Below, one piece after another: positions 59,568 to 64,000 of a DNA stretch of 64,000 nt. Source of the DNA: Nocardioides palaemonis (lineage in GTDB: Bacteria > Actinomycetota > Actinomycetes > Propionibacteriales > Nocardioidaceae); NCBI RefSeq assembly GCF_018275325.1, contig NZ_JAGVQR010000003.1, positions 1-64,000 on the forward strand, read 5' to 3'. Each line of letters starts with the position of its first letter. Position 1 is the first letter of the stretch. The translations under genes were made by a program, and so were the position numbers. The notes beneath the pieces are model-generated. The model searched no databases. It worked only from the letters and a program-made list of their open reading frames with translations, and was not told the origin of the DNA.

Positions 59568-61237
59568 CCTTGCTCCTCGCTGTCCTGCACGTCGTCCCGC
59601 TCGTCCCACCCGGCCAGCTCGCGCTTGAGCACCTTGCCGGTCGCGTTGCGCGGCAGCTCGTCGAGGAAGACGATCTCCCGCGGCACCTTGAACCGGGCCA
59701 GGTGGGCCTTCACGTGGTCGCGCAGCTGGTCGGCGGACACCTCGCCGCTGCGCACGACGAAGGCCCTCAACCGCTGACCGTAGTCGTCGTCCACGACACC
59801 CAGTGCAGCGACCTCCTCCACGTGCTCGTGGGCGACGAGGCAGTCCTCGACCTCCTGAGGGAACACGTTCTCGCCGCCGGACACGATCATGTCGTCGTCG
59901 CGCCCGGCGACGTGCAGCCGGCCGGCCGCGTCCCAGTAGCCGACGTCGCCCGACGCCATCAGGCCGTCGACGACCTCCTTCGACCCGCCGTGGGTGTAGC
60001 CGTCGAACAGCAGGCCGTTGCCGACGAAGATGCGCCCGGTCTCCCCCGGCGCCACCTCCTGGCCCTCCTCGTCGAGGATCCGCACCACGGTGCCGTGGGG
60101 CGGGCGTCCGGCCGACGTGGGGTCCGCGCGCAGGTCCTCGGGCGTCGCGATCGAGGCGTACGCCACCTCGGTCGAGCCGTAGATGTTGTAGAGGTGGTCG
60201 CCGAACCGGTCCATCCACGCCTCGGCGAGCGTCGCCGGCAGCGCCGAGCCCGACGACGCGACGACCTCGACGCGGCCCAGGTCGACCCGGTCGAGCACCT
60301 CGGGCGGCAGCGCGAGCATGCGCTGCAGCATCACCGGGATCACGACGAGGGACTGGCAGCGCTCGTCCTGGGTGACGCGCAGAGCGGTCTCGGGGTCGAA
60401 GGTGCGGCGCAGCACGACCGTGGACCCGAGCAGCATGGCGAGGGCCAGGTGGGCGAAGCCCCAGGTGTGGAACAGCGGCGCGGCGATGTGGGTGCGCCAC
60501 CCGGCGCGCAGGGGCATCCGGGAGAGCAGCGAGACCGCGGCGTCGATGCCGGCCTCACGGCGGGGCGCACCCTTGGGCGTGCCGGTGGTGCCCGATGTCA
60601 GGATCACGATCCTGGCGTGCCGTCGCGGCGGGTGCAGGTCGCCCTCGTCGTGGGCCGAGACGAGCCGCTCGAGCGAGTCGTGCGCGGTGTCGCCATCGGT
60701 CCACGCCAGCACGCGGCGCTCGACCGACGCTCCGGCGAGCAGGTCGGTGAACTCCTCGTCGTGGACCACCAGGCGCGGCGCCTCGCGGTCGAGGACGTCG
60801 ACCAGCTGGGGTCCGGCGAAGGCCGTGTTGAGGTAGAGCAGGTCCGCGCCGAGCTTGGCGACCGCGATCGACGCCTCGACGAAGCCGCGGTGGTTGCGGC
60901 ACATCACCGCCACGGCGTCGCCCTCGCGCACGCCGCGCTCGGCGAACGCCCGCGCCAGGGAGTTGGACCGGCGGTGCAGCTCGCCCCAGGTCAGCTCGCC
61001 GAGCTCGTCTACCAGGCCGACCTGGTGCGGTGCGCGGTCGGCCAGCGAGGCGAACCCGCCGGCCGGACCGGTCCCCCAGCGGAGCACGGTGCGGCCGAGG
61101 TGCGCCAGCGTGCGCGGCCCGTACGGACGGATGACGCCCGCCCGGCCCAGGACGCGGAGCGTCGTGCCCGCCCCCGCCACGGTCCCGGCCAGCGCGTCGG
61201 CCGCGCCTCGGATCGCCCCCGGACGGGCGGGGGTCAC
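59564..61237 (-). CDS. AMP-dependent acyl-CoA synthetase/ligase
   Basis: A 557-residue ANL ligase. The P-loop is VILTSGTTGTPKGAPRREAG; YNIYGSTEVAYAS, GRIFVGNGLLFDGYTHGGS and DDDMIVSGGENVFPQEVEDC follow, and PRNATGKVLKRELAGW carries the catalytic Lys. Its N-terminus (GTTLRVLGRAGVIRPYGPRT) is longer than in the ligase at 57171 and resembles mycobacterial FadD-type acyl-CoA synthetases. GTG 61237 overlaps the DUF3052 stop and its own stop overlaps ahpE (GTGA), giving one operon. The acid substrate is not evident. Confidence 0.92.
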   Translation of the reverse strand: MTPARPGAIRGAADALAGTVAGAGTTLRVLGRAGVIRPYGPRTLAHLGRTVLRWGTGPAGGFASLADRAPHQVGLVDELGELTWGELHRRSNSLARAFAERGVREGDAVAVMCRNHRGFVEASIAVAKLGADLLYLNTAFAGPQLVDVLDREAPRLVVHDEEFTDLLAGASVERRVLAWTDGDTAHDSLERLVSAHDEGDLHPPRRHARIVILTSGTTGTPKGAPRREAGIDAAVSLLSRMPLRAGWRTHIAAPLFHTWGFAHLALAMLLGSTVVLRRTFDPETALRVTQDERCQSLVVIPVMLQRMLALPPEVLDRVDLGRVEVVASSGSALPATLAEAWMDRFGDHLYNIYGSTEVAYASIATPEDLRADPTSAGRPPHGTVVRILDEEGQEVAPGETGRIFVGNGLLFDGYTHGGSKEVVDGLMASGDVGYWDAAGRLHVAGRDDDMIVSGGENVFPQEVEDCLVAHEHVEEVAALGVVDDDYGQRLRAFVVRSGEVSADQLRDHVKAHLARFKVPREIVFLDELPRNATGKVLKRELAGWDERDDVQDSEEQG

Positions 61238-61662
61238 GCCGGGGTCTTCGGCGCGACCAGGCGGGTGGCCTGCCAGTCCTTGCTGACCGACGCCGTCGTG
61301 GTCTGGGAGAGCCCGGCGATCGGTGCGGCCTCCGCGACGTCGGCGGCGTCCACCGTCCCGGGCCGGCCCACCTTGGGCGTGAGCAGCCAGATCGATCCGC
61401 CGCCGACCAGGTCGGTCAGCGCGTCGACGAGCCCGTCGACGAGGTCGCCGTCGTCGTCGCGCCACCACAGCAGCACGGCGTCGACCACGTTGCCGTAGTC
61501 GCCGTCGACCATGTCGGCGTCGATGCAGTCCTCGACCGCGATGCGCAGCTCGTCATCGGTGTCGTTGTCCCAGCCGAGTTCCTGGACGACCATGCCGGGC
61601 TTGAGCCCGAGGCGGTCCCCCATGCCTGTCACCGGGGCGGAACCGCCCACCGTCGAGCTCAC
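61234..61662 (-). CDS. DUF3052-family protein
   Basis: A 142-residue soluble protein from GTG 61662, with AGGAGG nearby (ATG 61623 would give the shorter form). Typical features are LGLKPGMVVQELGWDNDTDD, then ELRIAVEDCIDADMVDGDYG and GGSIWLLTPKVGRPG. The family is confined largely to actinobacteria and is regularly next to aceE and ahpE; function not established. It is divergent from aceE over about 224 bp, which must hold both promoters. Confidence 0.92.
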   Translation of the reverse strand: MSSTVGGSAPVTGMGDRLGLKPGMVVQELGWDNDTDDELRIAVEDCIDADMVDGDYGNVVDAVLLWWRDDDGDLVDGLVDALTDLVGGGSIWLLTPKVGRPGTVDAADVAEAAPIAGLSQTTTASVSKDWQATRLVAPKTPA

Positions 61663-61886
61663 GCAGTGCCTCCTGTGTCCGGGTGCACCCGTCCTGTGGA
61701 CGGGCGCAGGTCACGCATAGTCCACCCGAACACAGCGGGACCTGCAACCCCGTCCCGCCCGCCGGGCACCGCACGGGCATGCTGCGTCGGGCCCCGCGGG
61801 AGCCCGCGAGCGACGCGGGTCACGCCCGGCGCGGGACTACCCACGGGTAGATTTCGTGGCGTCGGCTCGCGTGACACGATGAGCAG

Positions 61887-64000
61887 GTGAGTGACGTCGA
61901 GAAGTCCCCGGAGACGACCCCCCGGCAGTCCCCTGCCACGCCGTCGGTGATCCACGAGGGACTCCCCACCCAGCTGCCCGACATCGACCCCGACGAGACC
62001 CAGGAGTGGCTCGCGTCCTTCGACGCGATGCTCGACGACCGCGGTCGCGACCGGGCCCGCTACGTCATGCTGCGCCTGCTCGAGCGTGCGCGCGAGAAGC
62101 AGGTCGGCGTCCCGGCGCTGCGCTCCACCGACTACATCAACACCATCCCGCCCGAGCGCGAGCCGTGGTTCCCCGGTGACGAGGAGGTCGAGCGCCGCAT
62201 CCGCGCGTTCATCCGCTGGAACGCCGCGGTGATGGTCTCCAGCGCCAACCGCAAGGGCCTCGAGGTCGGCGGCCACATCGCGACGTACCAGTCCTCGGCG
62301 TCGCTCTACGAGGTCGGCTTCAACCACTTCTTCCGCGGCAAGGACCACGCGGGCGGCGGCGACCAGCTCTACATCCAGGGCCACGGCTCGCCGGGCGTCT
62401 ACGCCCGCGCGTTCCTCGAGGGCCGCCTGAGCGAGGAGCAGCTCTACCGCTTCCGCCAAGAGGTCCAGCACGGCAAGGGCGCCGGTCTGCCGTCCTACCC
62501 CCACCCGCGCCTGATGCCGGACTTCTGGGAGTTCCCCACCGTGTCGATGGGCCTGACGGCCATCAACTCGATCTACCAGGCCCGGTTCAACCGCTACCTG
62601 GACAACCGCGGCATCAAGGACACCTCGCAGCAGCACGTCTGGGCGTTCATGGGCGACGGCGAGATGGCCGAGCCCGAGTCGCTCGGCGCCATCCGCGTCG
62701 CGGCCCGCGAGGAGCTCGACAACCTCACCTGGGTGATCAACTGCAACCTGCAGCAGCTCGACGGCCCGGTCACGGGCAACGGCAAGATCATGCAGGAGCT
62801 CGAGGCCAACTTCCGTGGCGCCGGGTGGAACGTCATCAAGGTCGTCTGGGGCCGCGAGTGGGACGCCCTGCTCGCCAAGGACATGGACGGCGTCCTGGTC
62901 AACCGGATGAACTCCACGCCCGACGGCCAGTTCCAGACCTACTCCACCGAGGACGGCGCCTACGTCCGCGAGCACTTCTTCGGCTCCGACCCGCGGCTGC
63001 GCAAGATGGTCGAGCACATGTCCGACCAGCAGATCGAGAAGCTCCCCCGCGGCGGCCACGACTACCGCAAGGTCTACGCCGCGTTCGACGCCGCGACCAA
63101 GCACACCGGTCAGCCGACGGTGATCCTGGCGCACACCATCAAGGGCTGGACGATCGACGCCCTCGAGGGCAAGAACGCCACCCACCAGATGAAGAAGCTG
63201 ACCCTCGCGGACCTCAAGAAGTTCCGCGACCGTCTCTACCTCCCGATCAGCGACCGCGACCTCGAGGAGTCCTACGAGAAGACCGGCGGCGCGCCGTTCT
63301 TCCACCCGGGCGCCGACGCGCCCGAGATCGAGTACATGCTCGAGCGCCGCCGCGCCCTCGGCGGCTCGGTCCCGCGCCGGGTCGACCGGGCGACCGCGCT
63401 CAAGCTGCCGGGCGACGAGGTCTACGCCGAGCTCAAGCAGGGCTCGGGCAAGAACAAGTTCGCCTCGACGATGGCCGTCGTCCGCCTGCTGCGCGACTGG
63501 ATGAAGGACCCCGAGATCGGCGACCGCCTGGTCCCGATCGCGCCCGACGAGTACCGCACGTTCGGCATGGACTCGATGTTCCCGAGCGCCAAGGTCTACA
63601 ACCCGGGCGGCCAGCAGTACGAGTCGGTCGACCGCAAGATGCTGCTGTCCTACAAGGAGTCCGCGCAGGGCCAGATGCTCCACGAGGGCATCTCGGAGGC
63701 GGGCGCCATGGCGTCGGCCACCGCGGCGGGCTCGGCGTACTCCACGCACGGCGAGCACATGATCCCGTTCTACATCTTCTACTCGATGTTCGGCTTCCAG
63801 CGCACCGGCGACTCGGTGTGGGCGATGGCCGACCAGCTCGCGCGCGGCTTCCTCATCGGCGCCACCGCCGGTCGCACCACGCTGACCGGCGAGGGCCTGC
63901 AGCACGCCGACGGCCACTCGCCGCTGCTCGCGGCGACCAACCCGGCGGTCGTGCACTACGACCCGGCGTTCGCCTACGAGATCAGCCACATCATGAAGGA
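61887..64000 (+). CDS. aceE: Pyruvate dehydrogenase E1 component, homodimeric (C-terminus outside window)
   Basis: The first 704 residues of a homodimeric E1 (usually about 910). It starts at GTG 61887 ([20 protein letters not shown]) and stays open to the window end. E1 uses thiamine diphosphate to decarboxylate pyruvate and passes the acetyl group to the E2 lipoyl domain. Conserved stretches: [39 protein letters not shown], the ThDP motif [11 protein letters not shown] followed by [20 protein letters not shown], and [20 protein letters not shown]. Length and motifs fit actinobacterial AceE, which works with DlaT and Lpd. Divergent from DUF3052. Gene numbers and 3' part are not visible. Confidence 0.97.
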   Translation, partial: MSDVEKSPETTPRQSPATPSVIHEGLPTQLPDIDPDETQEWLASFDAMLDDRGRDRARYVMLRLLERAREKQVGVPALRSTDYINTIPPEREPWFPGDEEVERRIRAFIRWNAAVMVSSANRKGLEVGGHIATYQSSASLYEVGFNHFFRGKDHAGGGDQLYIQGHGSPGVYARAFLEGRLSEEQLYRFRQEVQHGKGAGLPSYPHPRLMPDFWEFPTVSMGLTAINSIYQARFNRYLDNRGIKDTSQQHVWAFMGDGEMAEPESLGAIRVAAREELDNLTWVINCNLQQLDGPVTGNGKIMQELEANFRGAGWNVIKVVWGREWDALLAKDMDGVLVNRMNSTPDGQFQTYSTEDGAYVREHFFGSDPRLRKMVEHMSDQQIEKLPRGGHDYRKVYAAFDAATKHTGQPTVILAHTIKGWTIDALEGKNATHQMKKLTLADLKKFRDRLYLPISDRDLEESYEKTGGAPFFHPGADAPEIEYMLERRRALGGSVPRRVDRATALKLPGDEVYAELKQGSGKNKFASTMAVVRLLRDWMKDPEIGDRLVPIAPDEYRTFGMDSMFPSAKVYNPGGQQYESVDRKMLLSYKESAQGQMLHEGISEAGAMASATAAGSAYSTHGEHMIPFYIFYSMFGFQRTGDSVWAMADQLARGFLIGATAGRTTLTGEGLQHADGHSPLLAATNPAVVHYDPAFAYEISHIMK

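Overview
The window looks like a chromosomal segment of a high-GC actinobacterium, most likely a Nocardioides-type organism. The support is very high GC with G/C-ending codons, many GTG starts, many ATGA/GTGA gene overlaps, and the neighbourhood glnE-glnA2 ... panB ... zinc-ribbon/Nif3 ... ahpE-DUF3052-aceE, which follows the gene order of the glnE-aceE segment of Mycobacterium tuberculosis. The genus is inferred from general impression, not from a marker comparison.

Layout. 1-6.4 kb is ordinary chromosome: a cut-off HrpB-type helicase, a secreted short-repeat protein, a VOC protein divergent from a WYL regulator, and an amino-acid ABC transporter whose binding protein and permease are one polypeptide. 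6.4-21.9 kb is an accessory region, visibly richer in A/T. It holds an RCC1-like propeller protein, four tandem 29-nt hairpin repeats, an intact IS3-family element with a 3-bp target duplication, a secreted protein built of 90-bp repeats, a VOC/MarR pair, an AbiE-type type IV toxin-antitoxin pair, a tyrosine recombinase, and a tightly overlapping five-gene GTPase-based conflict operon. 21.9-44.7 kb returns to core genes: SatD-like protein, glnE, glnA2, a two-component system with small secreted paralogues, nadE, a WXG100-like/DUF1023 cassette, panB, map and the RNase P RNA. 44.7-54.5 kb mixes intergenic repeats, small hypothetical genes, and a kinase/ABC-exporter unit preceded by a short Ser/Thr-rich peptide gene that I read directly from the sequence. 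54.5-64 kb is core again: FUSC-like membrane protein, zinc-ribbon protein, Nif3-like protein, two acyl-CoA ligases, tRNA-Val, ahpE, a DUF3052 gene and most of aceE.

The most interesting part is 15.25-21.72 kb. Five genes on the minus strand, each overlapping the next by four bases, encode an all-helical protein (GASH-like), two P-loop GTPases (DO-GTPase2 and DO-GTPase1-like), a large GAP1-like protein, and an MTA/SAH-nucleosidase-like enzyme. The last two end in clearly related C-terminal domains that match the effector-associated domain EAD1. This is the architecture predicted computationally for NTP-dependent conflict (defence) systems: the GTPase module senses or licenses, and the paired EAD1 domains bring the nucleosidase effector to GAP1. 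With the neighbouring AbiE pair and integrase it forms a defence island.

A second candidate is 48.4-51.3 kb. A 45-residue Arg- then Ser/Thr-rich peptide with an excellent ribosome binding site is followed by a strong hairpin with a T-rich tail, then an ABC exporter and an atypical Ser/Thr kinase. That is how a small exported or modified peptide is often arranged, but no known modification enzyme is visible.
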